Shown: positions 23,253 to 32,100 of the stretch, piece after piece | Numbering within the stretch: position 1 is the first letter of the stretch | Layout: each line of letters opens with the position of its first letter | Position numbers and translations under genes: made by a program | The notes under the pieces: generated by a model | Database searches by the model: none | The model's input: only the letters and a program-made list of their open reading frames with translations | Told to the model about the DNA's origin: nothing | NCBI GenBank assembly: GCA_030679145.1 | Contig: JAUXTU010000109.1 | Location: 1-53,102, forward strand | DNA from: Bacteroidota bacterium | Lineage (GTDB): Bacteria; Bacteroidota; Ignavibacteria; UBA10030; UBA8401 | Direction: 5' to 3' | Length of the DNA: 53,102 nucleotides

Positions 23253-24532
23253 TGTTTTATTTTCTGTTCAACTAACCAACGACGTTTTTCCAGCATTTGA
23301 TCCACTTCTGCATCAAATTTTTTCAATGCCTCATCAACCGTCATTGTTTGTGTAGCGATGTATTCAACATAGATCTGCAATCGAATAACGATCTGTTCCC
23401 ATTCAGCAACCTGCGGCAATGGTTCAACCCGTTCCAATTGTGTATGAAAAGCTTGAATGTATTTATTGTTTGCAAGCGATGAATCTGTCCAAGCAGATTT
23501 TCTCGGAGGAAGGTTTCCTGTAATTTTATAAAATGAAATTGTTTGTTCCCGAGATGATAAGAACTCGATGAACTTCCATGCTGCTTCTTTATTACGGCTT
23601 GTTCGAGAGATAACTAAACTTGTTCCGAGCGGCAGTGAATTTCCGGGATAGGTTGAATCCATTGACGGCAGCGGTGCGGTCATCCATTCGTTCTGTATTT
23701 CGGGTGAAATTCTCCGGGAAAATTCGCCAATATTCCATGGACCGGTAATATACATTGCGATCAATCCATCGGAGAATGAATTATACAGATTGGTGATCAA
23801 CTGCATTCCCGACGGAGAGTATTTTTTTTCGTAAAATTTTCCTAGAAGCTCATACGCTTTTCTAAATTCAGGTCCGCTGAAATTTCCCCTCGTCATATTA
23901 TCTTTCAAAAAGTGTCCGCCGGTTTGCATACCCAACGCGATCACCGGAACCCATTCGCCGGTCGGCAGGAAAAACGGATAGCGTGTAATTCCTTTTTCCT
24001 TTGCCTGACGCTGAATCACATCGCAGACTTTTATAACTTCATCCCAAGTTTTGGGCAGCTCTTTAAATCCCGCTTCACGCAATAAGTCTTTTCTATAATA
24101 GATAACTCTCGTATCAACATACCATGGAATTCCGTACAACACAGAATCAATGATATTTGTTTTTAAAACTCCTTCAAAATAATCAGGAAGCTGAACGATT
24201 AACGAAGTTTTTACCAAAGACTCTAACGGTTCTAAAGAATTGAGAACAGTAAACTCCGGTATCCATGTATTTCCCATTTGAAAAACATCGGGCAATGAAC
24301 CGCCGGCAAACGCAGTAAGCATTTTTTCATGAGCGGCCGTCCACGGAATTTGTTGTGCAACGACTCGGATATTCGGATTTTTTTTCTCGAACTCCGGTAT
24401 CATTTGCATCACCATTTCCCCTTCATTTCCCATTGCCCAGAATCTAATCACGGTAACAGAATCCAATGAGCGATTGCAGCTCAACGATAGAGCAGATGCT
24501 ATAATCAGGAATATTTGGAAACTTTTTTTCAT
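23249..24532 (-). CDS. Extracellular solute-binding protein, family 1 (lipoprotein)
   Basis: The N-terminus has a lipobox (LSLSC, Cys19), so the protein is membrane-tethered. The rest is a type I CUT1 binding protein: VIRFWAMGNEGEMV at the first strand, YGIPWYVDTRVIYYRKDLL at the hinge region, LIAMYITGPWNIGEF, and AAWKFIEFLSS near the end. It binds the sugar for the two permeases encoded immediately downstream. No ATP-binding subunit is encoded in this window, so a shared MsmX/UgpC-type ATPase elsewhere must serve the importer. Its position after GH3 and GH144 genes suggests a gluco-oligosaccharide ligand, which is inference. Confidence 0.92.
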   Translation of the reverse strand: MKKSFQIFLIIASALSLSCNRSLDSVTVIRFWAMGNEGEMVMQMIPEFEKKNPNIRVVAQQIPWTAAHEKMLTAFAGGSLPDVFQMGNTWIPEFTVLNSLEPLESLVKTSLIVQLPDYFEGVLKTNIIDSVLYGIPWYVDTRVIYYRKDLLREAGFKELPKTWDEVIKVCDVIQRQAKEKGITRYPFFLPTGEWVPVIALGMQTGGHFLKDNMTRGNFSGPEFRKAYELLGKFYEKKYSPSGMQLITNLYNSFSDGLIAMYITGPWNIGEFSRRISPEIQNEWMTAPLPSMDSTYPGNSLPLGTSLVISRTSRNKEAAWKFIEFLSSREQTISFYKITGNLPPRKSAWTDSSLANNKYIQAFHTQLERVEPLPQVAEWEQIVIRLQIYVEYIATQTMTVDEALKKFDAEVDQMLEKRRWLVEQKIKQ

Positions 24533-24542
24533 TATTTGACGG

Positions 24543-24616
24543 GAACACTGATTACACGGATGCTACTGATTTACACAGATTGATTCAGTGAATATCTGTT
24601 TAATCTGCGTCATCCG
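24543..24616. repeat. Intergenic palindromic repeat
   Basis: An imperfect inverted repeat fills the gap between the GH3 and binding-protein genes. GAACACTGATTACACGGATG on the left pairs with CATCCGTGTTCAATTC on the right, with inner partners ACACAGATT and AATATCTGTT. This CACGGATG-type palindrome is common between genes in this group as I recall it. It could stabilise or attenuate the mRNA between the enzyme and transporter genes. Confidence 0.6.
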
Positions 24617-24626
24617 TGTTCAATTC

Positions 24627-26870
24627 TTAATCTACTACTTCAAACACCGCTTCTTTGCAGTCAACGGAATTTCCGCCGACATACACCGTAAATGTTCCTG
24701 GTTCAACGACTTTCTTCATCTCGAGATTGTAGAATGCTAATTGATCCTGCGTAATTGTAAATTCCACAGTTTTTTTCTCGCCGGGATTCAGAGAAATCTT
24801 TTTGAATCCTTTTAATTCCTTTACCGGTCGAGTTACTGTTGCAAAATCATCACGAAGATACAGTTGAACAACTTCTTCTCCGGCTCTGTTTCCGGAATTC
24901 TCCACATCAACTAAAATGGTTACTGATTGACCTTTCTTAATTGCAGCGGAAGATACAGTCACATTCGAATAGGAAAATGTCGTATACGATAATCCGAAAC
25001 CAAATGGATATAATGGTGAATTGGGCACATCCAGAAATTGTGAAGTATATTTATCTTTTGGATTGTAGGGACGTCCCGTACTTTTGTGATTATAATAGAC
25101 AGGAATTTGTCCGACATTTCGCGGGAATGAGACAGTCAATTTTCCGCTCGGATTTACATCTCCAAACAGCACATCGGCAATTGCATTTCCAGCTTCAACA
25201 CCAAGATGCCACGCTTCAACAATTGCAGGAATATTTTCAGATTCCCACTCTAATGTTAAAGGACGGCCGTTCATTAATACAAGCACAATTGGTTTTCCGG
25301 TTTTCTTTAAAGCTTTCAGCAATTCTTTTTGTGTTGAAGGAAGATCAAGATTTGATTTGCTTGCCGCTTCTCCGCTCACGTGTTGCGATTCGCCAAGAAC
25401 AGCAACAATAACATCCGCTTGTTTTGCGATCTTCACCGCTTGTTTAATTCGAGCACCGGAATCGGATTCAATCTCACATCCTTTATCATATACTATTTTT
25501 ATCGATGAAGAAACTTTGGCTTTTATCCCTTGAATCACAGATACTACATCGTTCGGATTTCTTGCCCAAGCCCATGCTCCAACAAGATCACTACGATTCT
25601 CATTGCCTGCAAGTGGACCGATCAGTGCAATTGTTTTGGTTGATTTTTTAAGAGGAAGAATGTCCTTTTCATTTTTTAATAACACAATTGAGTGTTGTGC
25701 CATTTCTCTGGCAACAACACGATGTTCTTTTTTCAGAAGTAATTCTTTTTCCTTTTCAGGTTTTGCATTGCGATATGGATCATCGAATAATCCATACACA
25801 AACTTTACTCGTAACACTCTTCGAACTGCCTCATCCACGATTTCTTGAGAAAGTTTTTTCGAGCGGACAGCTTCACTTAATTTCCTCAAATAAATTCTAC
25901 TCACCATATCTATCTCAACACCGGATGACAAACCAACGATGCCAGCTTCCGTGCTATCTTTTGCAATTCGGTGATTCATCAACTCCATAATTGCTGTATA
26001 ATCACTCACCACTAATCCCTTAAAGTTCCATTCATCTCTTAACAAATCGGTCATCAGCCATGAACTTGCAGAACTTGGGACTCCGCCAATTTCATTGAAT
26101 GCACTCATCACCGTCCAGGCACCGGCATCAATCGCCGCTTTGTACGGTGGAAGATAAATCTCCCGCAATGTTCGTTCAGAAAAATCTACCGTATTGTAAT
26201 CTCGTCCCGCTTCTGCTCCGCCATACGCAGCAAAATGTTTTACACACGCTAACAGTGATCCATATTCCAAAATATTCTTTCCTTGAAATCCTCGCACACG
26301 AGCCGCAGCCATCACCGAACCGAGATACGGATCTTCACCAGAACCTTCCGCAATTCTTCCCCACCGTGGATCGCGAGCAATATCAACCATTGGCGCGTAC
26401 GTCCAATGGACTCCAATCGCTGAACCTTCAATTGCTGCAACGTGCGCTGATTGTTCAACCAAATCAGGATTCCAAGAACATGCTTCTGCTAACGGAATAG
26501 GTGTAATCGTACTATAGCCGTGAATAATATCATAACCGAACAATACCGGAATTTTCATTCGCGATTGCTCAACAGCAATTCGTTGAATTCTTCCTGTCTC
26601 TGCAGCACCAGTGATACCAAGGAACGAACCGATCTCTCCCGCTTTTAACATTGCGGTTTGCTCTTCATTCAACCGCTCTGTTTTTGTGTCGTACCATGTT
26701 CCGCCGATCTGGTTTAACTGACCAAGTTTTTCTTCCAACGTCATCAGTTTAATGATCGAGTCAATCTTGACTTCAGTTTGCGATGATAGCAGTTGTGTAG
26801 AAGATTGTGCAGCAAGCACGCCGCAGGAAATAAAAATAAAATACACTGTGTTACGAAAAACATTCCTCAT
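24627..26870 (-). CDS. bglX: GH3 beta-glucosidase (BglX-like)
   Basis: The 747-residue protein follows the full BglX layout: signal peptide (1-21), TIM barrel with MTLEEKLGQLNQ, DPRWGRIAEGSGEDP and VKHFAAYGG, nucleophile D290 in GLVVSDYTAI, an alpha/beta sandwich with VLGESQHVSGEAASKSNLDL holding the acid/base Glu region, and a C-terminal FnIII-like domain. GH3 enzymes of this type remove terminal beta-linked glucose from oligosaccharides, and Bacteroidota relatives are known to act on sophoro-oligosaccharides. It lacks a sorting domain and should be periplasmic. The neighbour is the esterase gene ten bases upstream. The linkage specificity is inferred from the GH144 genes nearby. Confidence 0.92.
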   Translation of the reverse strand: MRNVFRNTVYFIFISCGVLAAQSSTQLLSSQTEVKIDSIIKLMTLEEKLGQLNQIGGTWYDTKTERLNEEQTAMLKAGEIGSFLGITGAAETGRIQRIAVEQSRMKIPVLFGYDIIHGYSTITPIPLAEACSWNPDLVEQSAHVAAIEGSAIGVHWTYAPMVDIARDPRWGRIAEGSGEDPYLGSVMAAARVRGFQGKNILEYGSLLACVKHFAAYGGAEAGRDYNTVDFSERTLREIYLPPYKAAIDAGAWTVMSAFNEIGGVPSSASSWLMTDLLRDEWNFKGLVVSDYTAIMELMNHRIAKDSTEAGIVGLSSGVEIDMVSRIYLRKLSEAVRSKKLSQEIVDEAVRRVLRVKFVYGLFDDPYRNAKPEKEKELLLKKEHRVVAREMAQHSIVLLKNEKDILPLKKSTKTIALIGPLAGNENRSDLVGAWAWARNPNDVVSVIQGIKAKVSSSIKIVYDKGCEIESDSGARIKQAVKIAKQADVIVAVLGESQHVSGEAASKSNLDLPSTQKELLKALKKTGKPIVLVLMNGRPLTLEWESENIPAIVEAWHLGVEAGNAIADVLFGDVNPSGKLTVSFPRNVGQIPVYYNHKSTGRPYNPKDKYTSQFLDVPNSPLYPFGFGLSYTTFSYSNVTVSSAAIKKGQSVTILVDVENSGNRAGEEVVQLYLRDDFATVTRPVKELKGFKKISLNPGEKKTVEFTITQDQLAFYNLEMKKVVEPGTFTVYVGGNSVDCKEAVFEVVD

Positions 26871-26879
26871 AGCGACCTA

Positions 26880-27605
26880 TTATTTTGTGTGTTGTAAAAA
26901 CCAATCATACAATTCCTGATTTGCGTATGTAGCATCCCATGCGTTATGATTGGCATCTGGATATAATGTGAATTTCACTTTTGTGCTTCCAAACTTTTGC
27001 AAAAATTGAACCATCTTTTCGCTTTCCGTTGGAGGGACAACATCATCTTTTGCACCATGGAAAATCCATATCGGTTTGTCCCTCAACTTTTCAACATCTT
27101 CCAAATGTCCCCAGCCGCAAACCGGCGCGATCGCCGCAAATCGCTCTGGATACGCAATCGCAAATTTCCACGTTCCCAAACCACCCATGCTGATTCCAGT
27201 AAGATATATTCTATTAATATCAATAGGGAGTTTTGTCAGAACCTCGTCGAGCATTACATTCAATGCTTCTGCATTCCATCGTTGACCATCCGGACATTGC
27301 GGAGAAACGACGATAAATGGAAACTCTTCATTGGCATCAACAACTTTTGGAAGACTATGCACTTTTAATTTATTCGGATCATTTCCCCGTTCACCCGAGC
27401 CATGAAGAAAAATGATGAGAGGCCACAGTTTCTTTTCTTGTGAAAATGATTTTGGAGTATAAACAAGAAGATCATAACCGACATTTTTGATAATCTGTTT
27501 CTCAAAATGTTGGGGATGCTGCCCTTGCGTAACAATCCATTCATTTGATGATGTACAGCCGGTCAATGTCATAAGAATTAGAAAAAAAGAAATATAATTT
27601 TTCAT
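26880..27605 (-). CDS. Lipoprotein alpha/beta-hydrolase (esterase)
   Basis: A lipobox (LTGC, Cys17) precedes an alpha/beta-hydrolase fold of the PHB-depolymerase/acetyl-xylan-esterase-like group. The oxyanion motif is HGSGERG (68-74), the nucleophile S139 lies in GISMGG, the acid is in GAKDDVVP (187/188) and the His is H220 in ANHNAWD. This complete triad indicates an active carbohydrate esterase or peptidase-like hydrolase. The lipid anchor places it at a membrane facing the periplasm or the surface. It lies between the GH2 and GH3 genes, so removal of acyl groups from the glycan is a reasonable guess. Confidence 0.85.
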   Translation of the reverse strand: MKNYISFFLILMTLTGCTSSNEWIVTQGQHPQHFEKQIIKNVGYDLLVYTPKSFSQEKKLWPLIIFLHGSGERGNDPNKLKVHSLPKVVDANEEFPFIVVSPQCPDGQRWNAEALNVMLDEVLTKLPIDINRIYLTGISMGGLGTWKFAIAYPERFAAIAPVCGWGHLEDVEKLRDKPIWIFHGAKDDVVPPTESEKMVQFLQKFGSTKVKFTLYPDANHNAWDATYANQELYDWFLQHTK

Positions 27606-27616
27606 AAAACTTGTCT

Positions 27617-30600
27617 TTATTTTAGAAGAGCATATTCTAAAACATTCAACAATAATTGTTGTGCAATTGGGTCAACTCTTCGAGCATATAATGAATCTGA
27701 AGTTGATGTTCCATTTAACCTGCCGCGTAATTGCAACCTAAAAAGAATAATTTTCCCTTTTCCATATTCCACTTCCGATGCTGCAACAACATTCAAATCC
27801 AATCCGCAGCTTGCAAGCCGTTTCGAGGGAATAGAAAAATCAACATCATACTGCGAAACAATTTCACCGCCATACGCACCATTGAAAAATTTCAAATATT
27901 CTTTTTGAATGTCCCTCCACAACGGATGCGACTGATCTTCAGCAAAGACATACGAATCATAACCACCTTTTTCAAGATCAGCACGTTGATTTATTTTTAG
28001 ATCTATACCATCAACTATTGTGTGCATTTCACTTCCAACAACACGAAATTCAGGTTCTATCAATACAAGAGTTCCGCCATTCTTTACAAGTTGCGATATT
28101 GCATTCCGTCTTTGAATGAACTGTTGGTTTCCGAGAACATTCCCATTAACGATGAGCGTTGTTACATTCTCTAATTTTTCATGCGTAAATTGTAAAAATG
28201 CAATTCCCGAATCTGAAAGATATTCTTCAATTTCTTTTGATGAGTCAAATAAAATAATTTTTTGACCTATCCTCGGTAGAGCTGGTTTCTCAAATAGATA
28301 TGCTGTCTTTGAACTTGTAGCAACTATAGAAGAATCTTCGATCAATTCGGCATAAACATTATAATTTCCAACTTTATCTGGAAAATAAATCTCTTTTGTA
28401 ATTACCAAATCACTCATCGTTTGAACTTCAACAGATATCTCCTTCTTTGAAATCCATTTTCCATCTTGAGATTTGACACCAACTGCCAAATTTCCTCGGC
28501 GCGTTTCATTCGTATCATTAAAGATAAAAAAACGAATTGCCCGCTTCTCATTCACAAAAAAATGCCGATCCCACAATTCAATACTTACGCCAAATGGTGC
28601 AAATGCATTTTTAATCGCTTTCAATAACGGTTTTGGCTGCAAATCTTTAATATCACCCAGAAACCAATGTGCAGTTGGTCCGTCATTATTGCTGATATAC
28701 ACGAATGGCTGAATTGCTTTGATCCGCAGCCGGCGAAACAGTTCAATCAACTCTTGTGCAAGGAATGACTGATGAGCAATAACATCCTCTTTTGTATAAT
28801 TCTTCCCCATCCACCGTTCAACGATCATTTTAGTGAGAACGGTCGGCTCCCATTTATCATTGAACCACCACCACAAAAATTCATTCACCATCGATGGGAC
28901 AGAAAGATTCTCTATCTCATCCAATGAACGCGCAAATCCTAATTTGCGGTTGTTCAACACCATTCCGAGCGAGTAGATGTACGGATGCTCCTCAAGAAAA
29001 TCGACCGATTCCCATGGACGCGTCGGATCGAGTTTTTTCATCTCAGGAACAACCTCCTGCTGTACCGTATCATCCGACGATTCGTTCAACGCATCCCAGA
29101 TGATGATGCTCGGGTGATTCCAGTTATCGTGCATCCATTCGGTAAATTCTTTTCTGATCTGAACATTTGAACCGGTAGCGCCCCAGAATTGCCATTCGTT
29201 TTGGATCAACATTCCATAATCATCTGCTATATCGTACCATCGATTATACATCTGGCCAAGATGATTGCGAAAGAAATTGAAATGATGTTCTTTGGGGATT
29301 TCAATAAGTGCTTTTTTTATCCACACTTCGTTCCACGGCAGTAACTTCCTCTGCGTATCAGAAAGAAATCGATGAAATGCGATGTTGCTTCCTCGAAGGA
29401 GAATCTTTTTTCCATTTAGATAAAAATCCGAACCGACAATTTTGAACTCTCTCATTCCAAAAATAGCCCCACCTAAATCCTCCCCAATGGGGAGGATTTT
29501 TAATGTCTGAAGAATTTTACTTAATACTGCATCAAGATCATTTACAACATCTTCATTTCTAAATCGAATTACTTTGTACCCGTGTTCTTCTAACCATTGT
29601 GTCCTAATCTCGTCGGCTTCGTTATTCTCAGGCAATTGATGGATGAGACCGTCAATTTCTACAACAAGGTTTTTTGACAAACAGACAAAATCGGCAATAT
29701 ACCTGCGTATAATATGCTGCCTTCTAAATTTATAATTTTCGAGAGATTTTGATTTAAGGTGTTCCCACAAAACTAATTCCGCTTTAGTCGGATTTTTGCG
29801 ATGGTCTTTTGCAAACTCTTCGAGCAATGGATAGATCATCGGATCAGCAGTTTGATAGCCAAAAACCCCTTCCCTTTGGGAAGGGGTTGGGGATGGGCGC
29901 TTTATACTGATTTCCACTTCGTACAAAAATGGATAATCGTGCGACCACAATTGCATATTCTGAATCGGAAAATGAAATGTAACTTGCTCTGTGGAATGTT
30001 CGTTGATTGAAATACTCAGATTCTGAATTGTTGAAACAGTTTCACGCGATCGCTTTTCAACAATTTTTGCGGAAACTAATAACGATTCGTGTTTACATTC
30101 GAGACTCTCAATCCAAGCTCGCACTTCTGCAGTGGATGTTTCAATGTGAGGAATCACCTGAACAAGTTTTACTCGAGCACCGCCCACACAAACAAGTGAA
30201 ACATCCCCCCATATTCCCGGTGTATAAATTTCTTTTTCCTGATCTCTGCCAACCGCACTTTCGGGCGGCAGTGTGGATTTAGCTCCCACTCGAACAATCA
30301 ATTCATTTTTCCCCTCCGGATTCAGGAATTCATTCAACAAATATTCATGCGAAGTGTAACAACTGATCGATCCGCCAAGATGATGACCGTTCAGCCACAC
30401 TTCTGTGCCGAACATACTCTGTTCGATCTTTAGAAAAACAGAGTTGACGTGAGATAATTTTTCTATGACAAATGATGTTCGATACCAATGAAAATCAAAT
30501 TTTTCCCAATTGTATGCGGGAACGGCCATATCAACAACGGCAGGAACATTTACTGTTGAGAAAAAGGTAAGAGGGATGGCAGATTTATCGCCGCCAGTTA

Positions 30601-30679
30601 CTTCCCAAACTCCATTGAGAGAAAATGTGTTGCGGGATTTGTGAGAATCAAGAGTGAAATGACTTTGGGACACAATCAA
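27617..30679 (-). CDS. GH2-family glycosidase interrupted in frame by a DUF559 nuclease cassette
   Basis: Residues 1-190 form the GH2 jelly roll (FSLNGVWEV, VWLNGHHLGG, YTPGIWGDVSLV) and 190-260 the immunoglobulin-like domain, ending at FLYEVEISIK. The GH2 sequence resumes at IFGMREFKIVGSDFYLNGKKILLRG (about 406-430) and continues into the TIM barrel with acid/base E533 (WDALNES) and nucleophile E600 (VNEF), both intact. Residues about 261-405 are foreign: PSPTPSQREG, a DUF559 domain (TKAELVLWEHLKSK, RRQHIIRRYIADFVC, VVEIDGLIH, HGYKVIRFRNEDV) and a tail KILPIGEDLGG. The frame is open throughout. The protein has no signal peptide, and the first codon is a TTG directly after the upstream stop, with a GTG at 30673 as alternative. 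Whether the hybrid folds and works is unknown. Confidence 0.88.
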   Translation of the reverse strand: MIVSQSHFTLDSHKSRNTFSLNGVWEVTGGDKSAIPLTFFSTVNVPAVVDMAVPAYNWEKFDFHWYRTSFVIEKLSHVNSVFLKIEQSMFGTEVWLNGHHLGGSISCYTSHEYLLNEFLNPEGKNELIVRVGAKSTLPPESAVGRDQEKEIYTPGIWGDVSLVCVGGARVKLVQVIPHIETSTAEVRAWIESLECKHESLLVSAKIVEKRSRETVSTIQNLSISINEHSTEQVTFHFPIQNMQLWSHDYPFLYEVEISIKRPSPTPSQREGVFGYQTADPMIYPLLEEFAKDHRKNPTKAELVLWEHLKSKSLENYKFRRQHIIRRYIADFVCLSKNLVVEIDGLIHQLPENNEADEIRTQWLEEHGYKVIRFRNEDVVNDLDAVLSKILQTLKILPIGEDLGGAIFGMREFKIVGSDFYLNGKKILLRGSNIAFHRFLSDTQRKLLPWNEVWIKKALIEIPKEHHFNFFRNHLGQMYNRWYDIADDYGMLIQNEWQFWGATGSNVQIRKEFTEWMHDNWNHPSIIIWDALNESSDDTVQQEVVPEMKKLDPTRPWESVDFLEEHPYIYSLGMVLNNRKLGFARSLDEIENLSVPSMVNEFLWWWFNDKWEPTVLTKMIVERWMGKNYTKEDVIAHQSFLAQELIELFRRLRIKAIQPFVYISNNDGPTAHWFLGDIKDLQPKPLLKAIKNAFAPFGVSIELWDRHFFVNEKRAIRFFIFNDTNETRRGNLAVGVKSQDGKWISKKEISVEVQTMSDLVITKEIYFPDKVGNYNVYAELIEDSSIVATSSKTAYLFEKPALPRIGQKIILFDSSKEIEEYLSDSGIAFLQFTHEKLENVTTLIVNGNVLGNQQFIQRRNAISQLVKNGGTLVLIEPEFRVVGSEMHTIVDGIDLKINQRADLEKGGYDSYVFAEDQSHPLWRDIQKEYLKFFNGAYGGEIVSQYDVDFSIPSKRLASCGLDLNVVAASEVEYGKGKIILFRLQLRGRLNGTSTSDSLYARRVDPIAQQLLLNVLEYALLK
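29475..29499. repeat. Left hairpin of DUF559 cassette
   Basis: Arms AAATCCTCCCC and GGGGAGGATTT are perfectly complementary around the loop AAT. It is translated as the KILPIGEDLGG tail of the foreign domain. Confidence 0.85.
29864..29888. repeat. Right hairpin of DUF559 cassette
   Basis: Arms AACCCCTTCCC and GGGAAGGGGTT are perfectly complementary around the loop TTT. It is translated as the TPSQREGVFG entrance of the foreign domain. Stem and loop lengths equal those of the left hairpin. Confidence 0.85.
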
Positions 30680-32062
30680 TTATTTTTTCTTTGGTGAATT
30701 GTCAAGCCAACCGCCGGTGAATCCGGCGCGATGCAATCCTTTTACGATGTATGGATTTTTTTTCATCGTTTCCCAAACAAAACCATTGCGATAATTTTCG
30801 ATCATTAATGCAATTGGTCCTTGATCAATTCCAAGATAATCATGATCAAACCACCCGTTTGGTGTATCCGGAGTGATGTATGTAGGATTAAAAGCATCCA
30901 AGAATCCATACTTCGTCCATAGCTTATCACCATACTTGTTGCGCATGGCTTTTAGTGCTGGAATGGTGATCTCCGGTGCAAATGGAATTGAACCTCCAAC
31001 AGCAGTTGGTGCGATTGTTCCATCGTCTAAATGTTCATCGGCACCTGTTCCGCGCGCGGAATATGAACGAAAGTCTCGTTTAATTCCATTTACTTCAAAG
31101 ATTGTATCTTTCGGTCCGTCGCATGCGGTCATTCCCCAGATGGAATCAGCATAATCGATCCATTTGTTTGGATTTTGTCTTGCATATTCATAATGAACGT
31201 ACGTGGCACGACGAGAATTCTCAAAATAATCTATCCCTTTCTTTCGCATATAATCGTCTTTAATTCCGCGAAAGTCGATCCATACATGCGAATATTGATG
31301 ACCGAAGAGAGGCATAAAATTGATGTGTTCCTGTCCATAATATTCTTTCCATATATACTTCTCTGTCCATGCATTCCATACAGTGATAGGAACAGGAAAC
31401 GTCGGAGAACCGAGTGCAAGAATGTTGAGGATCATCGCTTCATTATACCCGCTCCAAATTGATTGATGAAAACCATCCTCAGGTTTCCAACCCATTGTGA
31501 TTCCTTTTCGGTCACTCATCATCCATTTCCAATCGACACGACAATAGAGAGAATCAGCAAGGGTACGAATTTCTTTCTCAACGATTGAATTATTGTCAAA
31601 ATAGGATTGACAAAATAAGATTCCAGCCATTAATAATCCCGTATCAATGGTAGAAAGTTCACAATTCCATTCGCGAAGACCGGATGTTGGTTTAAGGAAA
31701 TGGTAGAACAATCCGCGGTAGCCGGATGTCTTTATTTTTTTGGAACTTTGAGGGAGTTTCCAGAAGAACCGAAGTGTATTCACTGTTCGTTCGGCTGCTT
31801 CTTCGCGAGAAATTATTTTTCGTTCAACAGCAACGGGATATGTCGTCAATGCAAAACCGACTGCGGCAATGCTTGAAGGCTGCCGCTCGGTCGGCCAGCG
31901 ATCAAGAGTCAGTCCGGTCTCTTTTGGCGTAACATCAAGAAACCATTGAATCGTGCGTTGTTGTACCGTATCAAGAAATGGATCCCACATTTTCTGTTGT
32001 TGACCAAATGATGATACGGAAAGAGATACGGTGGCAAGAATAATAAAGATATTTATTTTCAT
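30680..32062 (-). CDS. GH144-like (PF10091) endo-beta-1,2-glucanase candidate, no sorting domain
   Basis: The 460-residue protein has a signal peptide (1-20) and one (alpha/alpha)6 domain with the family hallmarks ELSTIDTGLLMAGIL, FGHQYSHVWIDFR, IDYFENSRRAT, DDGTIAPTAVGGSIPFAPE, KYGFLDAFNP and GIDQGPIALMIENYRNG. PF10091 was long annotated glucoamylase, but characterised bacterial members (GH144) are endo-beta-1,2-glucanases. Unlike its two paralogues in this locus it ends at NSPKKK with no T9SS domain, so it should stay in the periplasm and could trim imported oligosaccharides. Its stop codon directly abuts the GH2 start. Catalytic residues are not assigned because I have no alignment. Confidence 0.87.
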   Translation of the reverse strand: MKINIFIILATVSLSVSSFGQQQKMWDPFLDTVQQRTIQWFLDVTPKETGLTLDRWPTERQPSSIAAVGFALTTYPVAVERKIISREEAAERTVNTLRFFWKLPQSSKKIKTSGYRGLFYHFLKPTSGLREWNCELSTIDTGLLMAGILFCQSYFDNNSIVEKEIRTLADSLYCRVDWKWMMSDRKGITMGWKPEDGFHQSIWSGYNEAMILNILALGSPTFPVPITVWNAWTEKYIWKEYYGQEHINFMPLFGHQYSHVWIDFRGIKDDYMRKKGIDYFENSRRATYVHYEYARQNPNKWIDYADSIWGMTACDGPKDTIFEVNGIKRDFRSYSARGTGADEHLDDGTIAPTAVGGSIPFAPEITIPALKAMRNKYGDKLWTKYGFLDAFNPTYITPDTPNGWFDHDYLGIDQGPIALMIENYRNGFVWETMKKNPYIVKGLHRAGFTGGWLDNSPKKK

Positions 32063-32100
32063 GGCGTGGTTTAATTGTTGTGTTATGATTTTTACAAATA

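Larger units (their letters stand above)
29466..29898 (-). mobile_element. DUF559 cassette with hairpin ends inserted in GH2 gene
   Basis: The segment is about 433 bases. Its outer ends are imperfect inverted repeats (GCCCCACCTAAATCC at 29466-29480 against GCCCATCCCCAACCCC read inward from 29898). Just inside each end is a perfect 11-bp-stem, 3-base-loop hairpin. The interior encodes one DUF559 domain (PD-(D/E)XK, Vsr-like fold) with the visible acidic residues E in TKAELVLW, D in YIADF and E/D in VVEIDG. No target duplication is evident, and a few GH2 residues seem to have been lost at the junction. DUF559 next to TPSQREG-type repeats is something I recall from other FCB genomes; the mobility is inferred. 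Confidence 0.75.
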
